This document shows, in pieces, positions 34,721-43,837 of a stretch of 64,000 nucleotides of DNA. The position numbers were made by a program, and so were the translations under genes. The stretch is from Rhodococcus sp. B50 (GTDB taxonomy: Bacteria; Actinomycetota; Actinomycetes; Mycobacteriales; Mycobacteriaceae): positions 2,359,480 through 2,423,479 of the forward strand of contig NZ_WPAG02000002.1 of the NCBI RefSeq assembly GCF_013602415.1. The letters are read 5' to 3'. Under the pieces are notes generated by a model. The model did not search any database and was not told where the DNA came from. It was given only the letters and a program-made list of their open reading frames with translations. The first letter of the stretch is position 1, and each line of letters begins with the position of its first letter.

Positions 34721-35854
34721 ATGGCAGTCAGTGAGTCCGACGTCCGCAGTGCGCTCGCACGGGTCCAGGACCCGGAGATCCGCAAGCCCATCACCGATCT
34801 CGGAATGGTCAAGAGCATCGAGATCGGCGCCGACAGCAGCGTCGATGTCGCCATCTACCTGACCACCTCCGGGTGCCCGATGCGCACCGAGATCTCCGAG
34901 CGCGTCACCAAGGCCGTCGCCGACGTCGCCGGAGTCGGCGAGGTGCGGGTGACCCTCGACGTGATGAGCGACGAGCAGCGCACCGAACTTCGCAAGTCGC
35001 TGCGTGGCGACTCCACCGAGCCCGTCATCCCGTTCGCCCAGCCCGGGTCGCTGACCCGCGTCTACGCGGTCGCCTCCGGCAAGGGCGGAGTCGGGAAGTC
35101 GTCGGTCACGGTCAACCTCGCTGCGGCGATGGCCTCGCGTGGCCTGTCCGTCGGTGTCCTCGACGCCGACATCTACGGTCATTCGATCCCCCGGATGCTC
35201 GGCACGTCGGCCAAGCCGACGCAGGTCGAGCGGATGATCATCCCGCCCGTCGCGCACGACGTGAAGATGATCTCCATCGCCCAGTTCACCGAGGGCAACA
35301 CCCCGGTGGTGTGGCGCGGCCCGATGCTGCACCGCGCGTTGCAGCAGTTCCTCGCCGACGTCTTCTGGGGCGACCTCGACGTCCTGCTGCTCGACCTGCC
35401 GCCCGGCACGGGCGACGTCGCCATCTCCGTCGCGCAGCTGATCCCCAACGCCGAGATCCTCGTCGTGACCACGCCGCAGCAGGCCGCCGCCGAGGTCGCC
35501 GAGCGTGCGGGGTCGATCGCGTTGCAGACCCGCCAGCGCATCGCCGGCGTGGTGGAGAACATGTCGTGGCTCGAACTGCCCGACGGCACCCGCATGGACG
35601 TCTTCGGCAGCGGTGGCGGTCAGGCCGTCGCCGAGCGCCTCACCCGGGCCGTGGGTGCGACGGTGCCGCTGCTCGGTCAGGTTCCGCTCGACCCGGCCGT
35701 ACGCGAAGCGGGCGACTCCGGCACTCCGATCGTCCTCGCGGCGCCGGACTCCGCACCCGCGGTGGCGCTGAAGGAAGTTTCCGACAAGCTCGCGGTGCGT
35801 AAGCGCGGCCTGGCCGGCATGTCGCTGGGAATCGACACGACGCGCCACCTCTAG
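34721..35854 (+). CDS. mrp: Mrp/ApbC family P-loop Fe-S carrier ATPase
   Basis: The 377-aa protein has an N-terminal MIP18/DUF59 domain (about 1-85) and a MinD-like P-loop domain with deviant Walker A SGKGGVGKSS near residue 120, DADIYGHSIP and LLLDLPPGTGD. Mrp proteins carry and transfer Fe-S clusters. The C-terminal CxxC found in most Mrp proteins is replaced by LELPDGTRMDVFG, as appears usual in actinobacteria. The ATG at 34721 was chosen because TACCAT (34708-34713) lies 7 nt upstream, implying leaderless transcription; an in-frame ATG at 34712 falls at the end of that hexamer. Confidence 0.94.
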   Translation: MAVSESDVRSALARVQDPEIRKPITDLGMVKSIEIGADSSVDVAIYLTTSGCPMRTEISERVTKAVADVAGVGEVRVTLDVMSDEQRTELRKSLRGDSTEPVIPFAQPGSLTRVYAVASGKGGVGKSSVTVNLAAAMASRGLSVGVLDADIYGHSIPRMLGTSAKPTQVERMIIPPVAHDVKMISIAQFTEGNTPVVWRGPMLHRALQQFLADVFWGDLDVLLLDLPPGTGDVAISVAQLIPNAEILVVTTPQQAAAEVAERAGSIALQTRQRIAGVVENMSWLELPDGTRMDVFGSGGGQAVAERLTRAVGATVPLLGQVPLDPAVREAGDSGTPIVLAAPDSAPAVALKEVSDKLAVRKRGLAGMSLGIDTTRHL

Positions 35855-35863
35855 GACGAGAAC

Positions 35864-35904
35864 CGATCGAGCCCCTGCCGTTCTCCACGGCAGGGGCTCG
35901 ATCG
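35864..35904. terminator. Convergent mrp/tatB terminator
   Basis: A perfect 17-bp stem (35864-35880 and 35888-35904) with a 7-nt loop lies between the mrp stop (plus strand) and the tatB stop (minus strand). No T-tract follows on either side; the strong symmetric stem probably acts on both strands. Confidence 0.85.
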
Positions 35905-35942
35905 TAGGTAGAGCGCCGAGTCGGTCTCAGGTGGCAACGATC

Positions 35943-36344
35943 TCAGGTTGCATCGGGGTCGATGGGCGGCTTCTCGTCGCGTGCGAGCGGCTTCGACAGA
36001 TTGGGCCGGGCACCGTTGGTGGGGGTTCCCGGGGGCGTCGCGGACTGCGTGTCGAAATTGCCGGTGAGGATCGAATCGTCGCCGTCGAGCAGATGCTTCG
36101 TGATCACGGCCTTGGGAGTCATGCCGCGCAGCTGGTTCAGTTCCGACAGCGGTTGCCGCAGGTCGTCGAACTCCGGCCCGAGCTCCTGCTTCAGCTGGTC
36201 GCGCGCACCCGAAGCGTAGTCGCGCACCTGACGCAGCGACTTGGCCACCCACGAGACGGCATCGGGCAGCCGCTCCGGGCCGAGTACCACGAGGGCCGCC
36301 ACGATGAGTACCAGGAACTCGCCCCAACCGATGTTGCCGAACAC
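35943..36344 (-). CDS. tatB: Sec-independent translocase subunit TatB
   Basis: The 133-aa protein has the TatB N-terminus: a short membrane helix ([21 protein letters not shown]), an amphipathic helix ([19 protein letters not shown]) and a variable acidic/Pro-rich tail. It recruits twin-arginine substrates to TatC, which lies elsewhere. The GTG start is preceded 6 nt upstream by TACCCT (36351-36356, minus strand), suggesting its own leaderless promoter inside the sigE-rseA-htrA-tatB cluster. Confidence 0.93.
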   Translation of the reverse strand: MFGNIGWGEFLVLIVAALVVLGPERLPDAVSWVAKSLRQVRDYASGARDQLKQELGPEFDDLRQPLSELNQLRGMTPKAVITKHLLDGDDSILTGNFDTQSATPPGTPTNGARPNLSKPLARDEKPPIDPDAT

Positions 36345-36415
36345 GCATCCAGGGTACGTGGTCGCGTCCGAATCGCAGCACCTACGGGAAAGGTCACATC
36401 ACGCGACAGGAATGC

Positions 36416-38011
36416 TCAGTCCGAAACGGGGGTGACCCCGACGTCCACGAGACGGCCGTTGCGTACGAGCTGGACGGTGACCGGTTCGTCGATCTCCTGC
36501 TGCTGAACCGCGACGACGAGCTCGTCGGCGCTGGTGACCTCGCGGTCTCCGACCTTGACGATCACATCGCCCTCGACGATTCCGGCGCGCTGGGCCGGGC
36601 TGTCCTGCCGGACGTTGGCGACCTCCGCACCGCTCGCGACGTCGTTGACGACGGAGCGCGCGTTCACGCCGATGTCCGGATGCCGCATCTCACCGCTGCG
36701 GATCAACTCCTGCGCCACCTCGGTGACGTCGTCGATGGGAATCGCGAAGCCCAGGCCTACCGAGCCACCCGTCTCCGACTTGATCGCGGAGTTGATGCCG
36801 ATCACGCGACCCTCCATGTCGATGAGGGGGCCACCGGAGTTGCCGGGGTTGATCGAGGCGTCGGTCTGGACGGCGTCGATCACCGCGTCGGTGTCGGTGC
36901 CCTGCCCACTGAGCCGCATGGGCCGGTGCAGCGCACTGACGATGCCGCGGGTGACGGTCTTGCTCAGGCCGAGCGGTGACCCGACCGCGACGACGTCCTC
37001 ACCTACCTGGACGTCCTCGGAGCGGCCCAGTTCGGCGACGACCAGGTTGTCGACGTTCTCGACGGCGAGCACCGCGAGGTCGGTCTTGATGTCGCGTCCG
37101 ACGATCGAGGCGGGAACCTTGGTGCCGTCGCCGAAGGTGACCTGCACCTTCGCGTCGGGGTTGCCGGCGGCCATCGAGATCACGTGGTTGTTGGTGACGA
37201 TGTAGCCGGCGCCGTCGATCACCACGCCGGATCCGGTTCCGGCGTCGCCGCCGACGGTGGTCTGGATGGAGACGACAGCGGGCAGCACGGTGTCGGCGAC
37301 CCGCGCTACCGCGCCGGTCGGGAGTTCCTCGTCGGAGCCCGACTGGCTCAGAGTCACTCCGCGACTGGTCAGCGAACCGTTGTCGGCGGTCGCCAGCGCG
37401 ACGACGAGCCCGCCGACCATGCCGATGACGACGGCCACCGCAGCCAGTGTCGCGAGAGCGCGGGGTTGGACACGGCGGTCGAACAACACCTCGCGCAGGG
37501 TGAGTCCGGGCGCCGGAGGAAGCTCCTGCTCCTCGGTCTCCCCGGCCATGGGCGGACCGAGCCGCACCGCGGAGTCGGGGTCGCGCCAGGGATCGACCTC
37601 TGCCTCGTCCTCGGCCGCGCCCGCCGGTTCCGACGGGGGACGCTGGAGTGTCTCGTCGGCGTCGGACGGCCGTCCGTAGGCCTCGGCGAGGATCGCGTCC
37701 GTCGGAGGCGCCTGATGGACGCGCGGGTCGACGACGCGAGGATGAGCCGAGGAGTCGAACGATCCGTCGGCGCCGTCCGGGCGTCCGAAGACACGTGCCG
37801 ATGCGGGGTCGACGGCCGGCCGGTAGACGGGCCGGGGGTCGAGACGAGGGGCGTCGGCAGGACGGATGATCGCGCCGTCCGGCAGGTCGGACCGGCCCGA
37901 CGAGGCGTTGTCGGACGAGCCTCTCCCCGACGAGGCATGGGGCAGCTCGTCGTCGCGACGAGGATCGTCGCCGGCCCGGCGTTCGGTGTGCTGCGCAGAT
38001 TCGGCCGTCAC
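36416..38011 (-). CDS. htrA: HtrA-like membrane-anchored serine protease
   Basis: The 531-aa protein has a long Pro/Asp/Arg-rich cytoplasmic tail (1-180), one membrane helix (about 185-208), a trypsin-like protease domain with His276, Asp311 and Ser392 (NNHV, KTDLAVL, GNSGGP), and a C-terminal PDZ domain (about 435-525). It should degrade or chaperone misfolded envelope proteins outside the membrane. It follows sigE and rseA, the same order as in M. tuberculosis, where SigE controls envelope stress and HtrA is an essential regulator. GTG start; 82 bp from rseA. Confidence 0.95.
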   Translation of the reverse strand: MTAESAQHTERRAGDDPRRDDELPHASSGRGSSDNASSGRSDLPDGAIIRPADAPRLDPRPVYRPAVDPASARVFGRPDGADGSFDSSAHPRVVDPRVHQAPPTDAILAEAYGRPSDADETLQRPPSEPAGAAEDEAEVDPWRDPDSAVRLGPPMAGETEEQELPPAPGLTLREVLFDRRVQPRALATLAAVAVVIGMVGGLVVALATADNGSLTSRGVTLSQSGSDEELPTGAVARVADTVLPAVVSIQTTVGGDAGTGSGVVIDGAGYIVTNNHVISMAAGNPDAKVQVTFGDGTKVPASIVGRDIKTDLAVLAVENVDNLVVAELGRSEDVQVGEDVVAVGSPLGLSKTVTRGIVSALHRPMRLSGQGTDTDAVIDAVQTDASINPGNSGGPLIDMEGRVIGINSAIKSETGGSVGLGFAIPIDDVTEVAQELIRSGEMRHPDIGVNARSVVNDVASGAEVANVRQDSPAQRAGIVEGDVIVKVGDREVTSADELVVAVQQQEIDEPVTVQLVRNGRLVDVGVTPVSD

Positions 38012-38093
38012 GCGTGCCCGTCTCCCCCGTATAGGTCCGTCACGCAGCCCAGTATCACCGATGGCATCGGATCACCTGTTACCGCCCGTCCGG

Positions 38094-38426
38094 TCACCGG
38101 CGACGGAGAATCGACCACCGGCGCGCGGCGAACCGGTCGTCCGCCTGCGGATGCGGGGACGGGTCGCACAGATGCGTAGGGATGCTGCTCAACGTTCCCA
38201 GCAGCGAACTCGGCATACGGGGTACGTGATCGGCCGCGGACCGGAGCGCGTGGCGGGCCTGCTGCTGGGCTTCGACTTCCGCGGCGCACTCGGGACACAT
38301 CGACAGGTGCTGGGCGGCCCGCATGTAGGCCGCCATGCGCAGTTCGCCGTCGACGAATGCGGCAACTGCCTCGCTGGCGAGATGTTCCGTGGAGCCGAAC
38401 CTGCGAGGTGGTTGCACCATCGTCAT
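38094..38426 (-). CDS. rseA: Anti-sigma-E factor RseA, zinc-binding (ZAS) type
   Basis: The 110-aa protein is a soluble ZAS-domain anti-sigma factor: HLSMCPEC gives the HxxxCxxC zinc motif near residue 45, with an upstream helical segment HLASEAVAAFVDGELRM that supplies the sigma-binding part and an earlier His. It should hold SigE inactive until envelope or oxidative stress. The ATG at 38426 follows GGGAGG by 5 nt; there is a 16-bp gap from sigE. The C-terminal tail after the zinc motif is short compared with the mycobacterial protein. Confidence 0.93.
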   Translation of the reverse strand: MTMVQPPRRFGSTEHLASEAVAAFVDGELRMAAYMRAAQHLSMCPECAAEVEAQQQARHALRSAADHVPRMPSSLLGTLSSIPTHLCDPSPHPQADDRFAARRWSILRRR

Positions 38427-38442
38427 CACTACCTCCCGGCGG

Positions 38443-39120
38443 CTACCCCGCATCGACGCGACCGTTTTCGACCTTTCCATGCTCGCGCAGGTACTCGCGG
38501 AGTGCCTGGCGGCCTCGGTGGATACGACTTCGTACCGTACCGAGTTTCACCCCCAGTGTGGCACCGATCTCCTCGTAGGACAGACCTTCGATGTCACAGA
38601 GCACCACCGCGGCACGGTACTCGGGTCCGAGCGAGTCCAGTGCGGACTGCAGATCGGCGCCGAGACGCGCGTCGTGGTAGATCTCCTCGGGGTTCGGCCC
38701 TGCGGCCGGTACCCGATCGTAGTCCTCGGGGAGTGCTTCCATCCGGATGCGGTTCCGGCGGCGCACCATGTCCAGGAAGAGATTCGTGGTGATGCGGTGC
38801 AACCAGCCCTCGAACGTGCCGGGCTGGTAGTTCTGCAACGATCGGAAGACGCGGATGAAGGTCTCCTGCGTGAGATCCTCGGCGTCCTGGGCATTACCGG
38901 AAAGACGGTAGGCGAGGCGATAGACACGGTCGCCGTGCTCACGAACGAGTTCGTCCCACGACGGCATGGCCGTGCGATCCCCGGTGGCATCGAACGCCGC
39001 GGTGCCGCTCAGGTCCGCCTCGAAGGCAGCGTCGAGCGCCGAGGCGTCGTACTCGGGAACGGTGTGGGATCGGGTCATGTGGATCGCTGGATCCTCCTCG
39101 TCGGGACCGCGCACGGACAC
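38443..39120 (-). CDS. sigE: ECF sigma factor SigE
   Basis: The 225-aa ECF sigma factor has region 2 ([53 protein letters not shown]) and region 4 ([38 protein letters not shown]), very close to mycobacterial SigE. It directs envelope-stress genes and is paired with RseA. The start is uncertain: GTG 39120 keeps high third-position G+C from the first codon and fits the upstream ECF-like promoter; ATG 39078 (211 aa) is the main alternative. M. tuberculosis sigE also has several starts. Confidence 0.95.
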   Translation of the reverse strand: MSVRGPDEEDPAIHMTRSHTVPEYDASALDAAFEADLSGTAAFDATGDRTAMPSWDELVREHGDRVYRLAYRLSGNAQDAEDLTQETFIRVFRSLQNYQPGTFEGWLHRITTNLFLDMVRRRNRIRMEALPEDYDRVPAAGPNPEEIYHDARLGADLQSALDSLGPEYRAAVVLCDIEGLSYEEIGATLGVKLGTVRSRIHRGRQALREYLREHGKVENGRVDAG

Positions 39121-39135
39121 GGGCTTCGAGGCCTA

Positions 39136-39163
39136 CAACACTCGACCTGCGCGGGGTATTCCC
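39136..39163 (-). promoter_or_regulatory. Possible SigE-type autoregulatory promoter
   Basis: On the minus strand GGGAATA (39163-39157) is followed after 17 nt by GTTG (39139-39136), close to the ECF consensus GGAAC...GTT of SigE-dependent promoters. The distance to the GTG at 39120 gives a very short leader. The match is one base off in the -35 core, so this is tentative. Confidence 0.35.
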
Positions 39164-39346
39164 TCGTGGGAACGCCCCCGAGGCGGTGTGTCCTCGAAGT
39201 CGTGAACCGGAGCGATCGTCTGGTTCGTCGATTGTCAGTTTTCCTCGCGGCGATGTGGCCGCCGTATGAGTAACCTGAAACGTCCCTGAGAAAACCCGCC
39301 CGGGCGTGATCATCCTTCGAAATCACACAACTCACGGCATCACTCC

Positions 39347-40030
39347 GTGCGCGCCTGCCTGCGCGAGCGAATCGCCGAGGATAGCCTCGGTGAGGTGCAG
39401 ACCAACGCCGATCGCATTCTGACCCACGCCGAGAACATCGTCGTCGAGGACGAGGAACTCGCCGCGGCGCGTGACCGTGCCGAAGATCTGGGCGCCGACC
39501 CGGTCTCCCCCTCCGTCGGAGCCGCCCTCGCGATGTTCGCCCGCATGCTCGACGCCAGGACGGTAGTGGAGATCGGCACCGGTGCGGGTGTGAGCGGACT
39601 GTGGTTGCTGCACGGTCTCCGTGAGGACGGCGTACTCACCACGATCGACAGTGAACCCGAACATCAACGCGCCGCGAAGATCGCCTTCCGGGAAGCCGGC
39701 ATCGTGGCGTCGCGCACCCGGCTCATCAACGGCCGAGCGCTCGACGTGCTACCGCGACTCGCCGACTCCGGCTACGACATGGTCTTCGTCGACGCGACCC
39801 CCGCCGACCATCCGCACTTCGTGCGCGAAGGGGTGCGCCTGCTCCGGCCGGGTGGGGTGATCGTGCTGCACAACGCCCTTCTCGACGGGCGGGTCGCCGA
39901 CCCGGCCGCGCGCGACGCGACGGTGCTCGCGGTGCGCGAGGCCACCCGCGCGGTGTCCGACGACGAGCGTCTCGCACCGGTCGTGCTGCCGCTCGGCGAC
40001 GGGCTCCTCTGCGCGGTGCGCCTCAGCTGA
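39347..40030 (+). CDS. SAM-dependent O-methyltransferase (Rv1220c-like)
   Basis: The 227-aa protein is a class-I methyltransferase of the O-MT (caffeoyl-CoA/catechol type) family: [19 protein letters not shown] is the SAM-binding loop, [14 protein letters not shown] the second motif, and [14 protein letters not shown] the metal or catalytic region. It is divergent from sigE, as Rv1220c is in M. tuberculosis. The GTG start is the first in frame; a GTG at codon 17 is an alternative. The substrate is unknown. Its last codons are duplicated just after the stop. Confidence 0.87.
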   Translation: MRACLRERIAEDSLGEVQTNADRILTHAENIVVEDEELAAARDRAEDLGADPVSPSVGAALAMFARMLDARTVVEIGTGAGVSGLWLLHGLREDGVLTTIDSEPEHQRAAKIAFREAGIVASRTRLINGRALDVLPRLADSGYDMVFVDATPADHPHFVREGVRLLRPGGVIVLHNALLDGRVADPAARDATVLAVREATRAVSDDERLAPVVLPLGDGLLCAVRLS

Positions 40031-40053
40031 TCTGCGCGGTGCGCCTCAGCCGA
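40008..40053 (+). repeat. 23-bp tandem duplication including a stop codon
   Basis: Unit 1 (40008-40030) contains the last six codons and TGA of the methyltransferase gene; unit 2 (40031-40053) directly follows and differs at one base, which changes TGA to CGA. Confidence 0.92.
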
Positions 40054-40078
40054 GAGCTTCCCCGCCGAACAGGCGCTC

Positions 40079-41293
40079 TCAGATCCAGATGCCCTTGCCG
40101 ATGGCGACGACACCGCCGTTGCTGACCGCGAATCGCTGACGGTCGCGCTCGAGGTCCACCCCGATGATCTCGCCGTCGCCGACGACGACGTTCTTGTCGA
40201 GGATGGCGCGGCGCACCACCGCACCCTTGCCGATACGGACACCGGGCATGAGGACGCTGCCCTCGACGGTTGCTCCGTCCTCGACCATGACGTTCGAGCT
40301 CAGCACGGAGTTCCGGACGGTCGCGGCGGACAGGATACTGCCGGCACCGACGATCGATTCCTGCGCCAGTCCGCCCTGCACGAACTTCGCGGGCGGGAGG
40401 TTCTCGGCCGCCCCACGGATCGGCCACCGCCGGTTGTAGAGGTTGAAGATCGGGTGGACCGACACGAGGTCCATGTGGGCGTCGTAGAAGGCGTCGAGCG
40501 TGCCGACGTCGCGCCAGTAGGCACGGTCGCGTTCGGTCGCACCGGGGACCACGTTGTCGTTGAAATCGTAGACGTGGGCCTCGCCCTGCTCGACGAGCGC
40601 GGGAATGATGTCGCCGCCCATGTCGTGGTCGGAGTCGGGATTCTCCGAGTCGGCCCGCAGCGCCTCGACGAGGACCTTCGTGGTGAAGACGTAGTTGCCC
40701 ATCGACGCGAACGTGACATTGGGGTCGTCGGGCGTCCCGGGCGGGTGCGCGGGCTTCTCGAGGAACTGGGTGATCCTGCCGCTCTCGTCGCTGTCGATGC
40801 ATCCGAACGCGAACGCCTCGCTGCGTGGCACGCGGATACCGGCGACGGTGACGCCGGCTCCCGACTCGATGTGCTGACGCACCATCTGCTCGGGATCCAT
40901 CCGATAGACGTGGTCGGCACCGAAGACCACGATGTACTCGGGATCCTCGTCGTAGACCAGGTTGAGCGACTGCAGGATCGCGTCGGCACTGCCGGTATAC
41001 CAGCGCGGACCGAGACGCTGCTGGGCCGGCACCGGGGTGATGTACTCACCCGTGAAACCGGACAAACGCCAGGTCTGCGAGATGTGCCGGTCCAGGGAGT
41101 GCGACTTGTACTGCGTGAGAACGCAGATGCGCAGATAGCCGGCATTCACGAGATTGCTGAGCACGAAGTCGATGAGGCGGTATGCGCCCCCGAACGGCAC
41201 TGCCGGCTTGGCTCTGTCCGCGGTCAGCGGATACAGACGCTTGCCCTCGCCGCCGGCGAGAACGATTCCAAGCACATGGGGCTGACTCCTCAC
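40079..41293 (-). CDS. glgC: Glucose-1-phosphate adenylyltransferase
   Basis: The 404-aa enzyme makes ADP-glucose from glucose-1-phosphate and ATP. It shows the nucleotidyltransferase motif [26 protein letters not shown] split across residues 8-33, [22 protein letters not shown], and a C-terminal left-handed beta-helix ending [10 protein letters not shown]. The GTG at 41293 was preferred since TAGGTT (minus strand 41306-41301) lies 7 nt upstream and the length then equals that of M. tuberculosis GlgC (404 aa, from memory); a TTG at 41302 lies inside that hexamer. Divergent from glgA. Confidence 0.95.
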   Translation of the reverse strand: MRSQPHVLGIVLAGGEGKRLYPLTADRAKPAVPFGGAYRLIDFVLSNLVNAGYLRICVLTQYKSHSLDRHISQTWRLSGFTGEYITPVPAQQRLGPRWYTGSADAILQSLNLVYDEDPEYIVVFGADHVYRMDPEQMVRQHIESGAGVTVAGIRVPRSEAFAFGCIDSDESGRITQFLEKPAHPPGTPDDPNVTFASMGNYVFTTKVLVEALRADSENPDSDHDMGGDIIPALVEQGEAHVYDFNDNVVPGATERDRAYWRDVGTLDAFYDAHMDLVSVHPIFNLYNRRWPIRGAAENLPPAKFVQGGLAQESIVGAGSILSAATVRNSVLSSNVMVEDGATVEGSVLMPGVRIGKGAVVRRAILDKNVVVGDGEIIGVDLERDRQRFAVSNGGVVAIGKGIWI

Positions 41294-41408
41294 ACGCTTC
41301 AACCTATCCCCCGACCCAGGCCGCCGCCAGCGAAGCGGAATCTCGACGCTCCGATCGCACCTCCGGGGCCAGGTGGCCGGAACCTGCGCGGCCCGCTAGT
41401 TTGAGGCG
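41294..41408. promoter_or_regulatory. Divergent glgC/glgA promoter region
   Basis: This 115-bp gap carries a TANNNT element next to each start: TAGGTT (41301-41306, minus strand) 7 nt from the glgC GTG, and TAGTTT (41397-41402, plus strand) 6 nt from the glgA GTG. Both transcripts are predicted leaderless. No palindrome stands out. Confidence 0.55.
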
Positions 41409-42581
41409 GTGAGGGTGGCAATGATGACGCGGGAATATCCGCCTGAGGTGTACGGCGGGGCCGGGGTCCACGTCACCGAACTCGTCGAACAACTGCGCCG
41501 GCTGGTCGAGGTCGACGTGCACTGCACGGGCGCACCGCGCGACACCGCGTTCGTGCATTCCCCCGACCCGGCACTGCGCGACGCCAATCCCGCTCTGACG
41601 ACCCTGTCCGCCGGATTGCGCATGGCGCATGCTGCCTCCGGCGTCGACGTGGTGCACTCCCACACCTGGTACACGGGTCTGGCCGGGCATCTCGCCGCCG
41701 AACTCCACGACGTTCCGCACATCCTCACCGCGCACTCCCTCGAGCCGCGACGGCCGTGGAAGGCCGAGCAGCTCGGAGGCGGCTACCGCATCTCCTCCTG
41801 GTCCGAGCGCAATGCGGTCCGGTACGCCGACGCGATCATCGCCGTCAGCGACGGGATGCGCCTCGACGTGCTCGACGCGTACCCCTTCGTCGATCCCGCG
41901 CGGGTCCATGTGGTGCGCAACGGGATCGACACCACCGCCTGGCACCCGGGTCCGGCCGCGCCCGGTCACGAATCCGTCGTCACCCGGATCGGTCTCGACG
42001 AGGACCGCCCGATCGTCGTGTTCGTCGGCCGCATCACCCGGCAGAAGGGTGTCGGGCACCTGATCGCCGCGGCACACCATCTCGACCCCGACATCCAGCT
42101 CGTCCTGTGCGCCGGTGCCCCCGACACCCCCGAGATCGCCGCGGAGACCGAACGCGCTGTGGCGGCCCTGCAGGATGCCCGCGACGGGGTGCACTGGGTA
42201 CGCGAGATGCTGCCCACCGAGTCGGTCCGCGAACTGCTCTCCGCGGCGACGGTTTTCGTGTGCCCCTCGGTGTACGAGCCGCTGGGGATCGTCAACCTCG
42301 AGGCGATGGCCTGCGAGACCGCCGTGGTCGCCTCCGACGTGGGCGGCATCCCGGAGGTCGTGCAGGACGGGGTCACCGGACGCCTGGTGCACTACGACGC
42401 CTTCGACACCGAGACCTACGAGCGCGCACTCGCCGCGGCTGTCGACGAGGTGGCGAGCGATCGCGCCCGCGCCACGGAGTGGGGCCGGGCCGGTCGCGAC
42501 CGTGCCGTCAACGAATTCTCGTGGGCGCAGATCGCCCGCCAGACCGTCGCCGTCTACCAGCAGGTGCTCACGGCGCGCTGA
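41409..42581 (+). CDS. glgA: GT4 glycogen synthase / maltose-1-phosphate synthase
   Basis: The 390-aa enzyme is a two-domain GT-B glycosyltransferase of family GT4 rather than the GT5 of E. coli GlgA: VYGGAGVHVTELVEQL at the N-terminus, VFVGRITRQKGVGHL in the hinge and SVYEPLGIVNLEAMA (E-x7-E donor site) in the C-domain. In mycobacteria the orthologue (Rv1212c, also called GlgM) uses ADP-glucose from GlgC to make alpha-maltose-1-phosphate for GlgE-type glucan assembly. GTG start, leaderless promoter probable. Its 3' end overlaps rlmA by 14 bp on the opposite strand. Confidence 0.94.
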   Translation: MRVAMMTREYPPEVYGGAGVHVTELVEQLRRLVEVDVHCTGAPRDTAFVHSPDPALRDANPALTTLSAGLRMAHAASGVDVVHSHTWYTGLAGHLAAELHDVPHILTAHSLEPRRPWKAEQLGGGYRISSWSERNAVRYADAIIAVSDGMRLDVLDAYPFVDPARVHVVRNGIDTTAWHPGPAAPGHESVVTRIGLDEDRPIVVFVGRITRQKGVGHLIAAAHHLDPDIQLVLCAGAPDTPEIAAETERAVAALQDARDGVHWVREMLPTESVRELLSAATVFVCPSVYEPLGIVNLEAMACETAVVASDVGGIPEVVQDGVTGRLVHYDAFDTETYERALAAAVDEVASDRARATEWGRAGRDRAVNEFSWAQIARQTVAVYQQVLTAR

Positions 42582-43434
42582 GTTCGCCGACCGTGTCGAT
42601 CCGTCGCCACGTGGTGACGGTGACCGACACCGTCACCTCGAACGGGTCGGGCAGCGAGGCCAGCAACTGCTCGCGTTGCTCGGACGTGACGTGGTGCGCC
42701 GACGGACCCATCCCCGCGACGAGACCGAGCACGTCGCGCGGGAGGGCGGCCGTGAAGCGCACGTCCGTTCGCCTCGTCCGCTCGAAGCGTCCCGACAGCG
42801 CCGAGGACAGCCGTTCGGTCTTCTTGTCGTCCACGCTCACCATGCCGGGCAGCACGACCAGCTCGCGCAGGTGCTCCGAGGTGGGTGTGGCGACGACGAG
42901 CGTCCCTCCGGGCGTGAGCACGCGGTGGCTCTCGGCCGCGTTGCGAGGCGCGAAGACCGACAGCACGTGTGTGAACGAGGCGGACCGTACGGGCAGCCGC
43001 TGCCACGCGTCGGCCAGGATCGCACCCGTCCGCGGGTGACTGCGGGCGATGCGTCGCACCGCAGGCTTGGAGACGTCGAGTCCGATGCCGCGCGCCGCCG
43101 GTATCGCGTCGAGCACGCTCGCGAGGTACTGCCCCGTACCGGCACCTACCTCGAGGATCGTCGCAGCCGTGCCCTCGGCCGATTCGACGCACACGTCGGC
43201 CACCGCATCGCGGATCGGGTCGTAGTGCCCGGCCCCGAGGAAATCGGCACGGGCGGCGATCATCTCGGCGGTGTCGCCGGTGAAGGGCGTCGACCCCCCG
43301 GCGAGCAGCGACACGTAACCCTGGCGTGCGACGTCGAAGCTGTGCCCACGCTCGCACAGCACGACGTTGTCGTCGAGGTCGAGCGCGGACTCGCAGTGCG
43401 GGCACGCGAGAAGGTCGATCACGTCGGCGAGCAT
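42568..43434 (-). CDS. rlmA: 23S rRNA guanine-N1 methyltransferase (RlmA/RrmA)
   Basis: The 288-aa protein has an N-terminal zinc finger (Cys11, Cys14, Cys27, His31: CPHC...CERGH) followed by RQGYVSLL, both hallmarks of RlmA enzymes, and a SAM-binding domain with LEVGAGTGQYL. It modifies G745 or G748 of 23S rRNA, a site linked with macrolide and tylosin binding. Which guanine is methylated cannot be told from sequence. The ATG at 43434 has no strong ribosome-binding site. A hairpin lies just upstream. Confidence 0.9.
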   Translation of the reverse strand: MLADVIDLLACPHCESALDLDDNVVLCERGHSFDVARQGYVSLLAGGSTPFTGDTAEMIAARADFLGAGHYDPIRDAVADVCVESAEGTAATILEVGAGTGQYLASVLDAIPAARGIGLDVSKPAVRRIARSHPRTGAILADAWQRLPVRSASFTHVLSVFAPRNAAESHRVLTPGGTLVVATPTSEHLRELVVLPGMVSVDDKKTERLSSALSGRFERTRRTDVRFTAALPRDVLGLVAGMGPSAHHVTSEQREQLLASLPDPFEVTVSVTVTTWRRIDTVGELSAP

Positions 43435-43464
43435 CGCGCCTCCGATCGTCGTCTCAGGACGACA

Positions 43465-43498
43465 CCGGGCCCCGCGCGCCGAGGAGCGCGGGGCCCGG
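43465..43498 (-). terminator. Hairpin between the DUF3117 gene and rlmA
   Basis: A perfect 13-bp, entirely G/C-dominated stem (43465-43477 and 43486-43498) with an 8-nt loop lies 20 bp after the DUF3117 stop on the minus strand. It has no T-tract but is very stable. Confidence 0.7.
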
Positions 43499-43518
43499 AG
43501 TGCCCTGAGAGGGGCCGA

Positions 43519-43686
43519 TCAGCTGGTGACACTCTTGAGTTCGTCGCCGAGTGCCGCAGCCTCTTCCGGCGTGAGCTCGACGACCAGACGTCCGCCGCCC
43601 TCGAGTGGAACCCTCATGACGATTCCTCGTCCCTCTTTGGTTGCTTCGAGGGGACCGTCCCCGGTCCGGGGCTTCATGGCCGCCAT
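43519..43686 (-). CDS. DUF3117 small conserved protein (Rv1211-like)
   Basis: The 55-aa protein (MAAMKPRTGDGPLEATKEGR, then a VPLEGGGRLVVELT strand pair and EEAAALGDEL helix) is the complete DUF3117 family, found throughout actinobacteria, function unknown. The ATG at 43686 has GGAGGG 8 nt upstream. It stands between rlmA and the glycosylase gene and is bounded by a 151-bp gap and a hairpin, suggesting its own transcript. Confidence 0.93.
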   Translation of the reverse strand: MAAMKPRTGDGPLEATKEGRGIVMRVPLEGGGRLVVELTPEEAAALGDELKSVTS

Positions 43687-43837
43687 CCTCTGCTCCCTCC
43701 AAATCTGCACCCGACCGCCGGGCGCGTGGGTTACCGTGTGGTTGCATCGCCGGTCGCGGCGACGCGCACCTTCTCATTCTTCCCTATCCGGAATACGTGC
43801 GCGTAGCTGACTCCTGGGTAAGAGACCCCTCAGGGTT

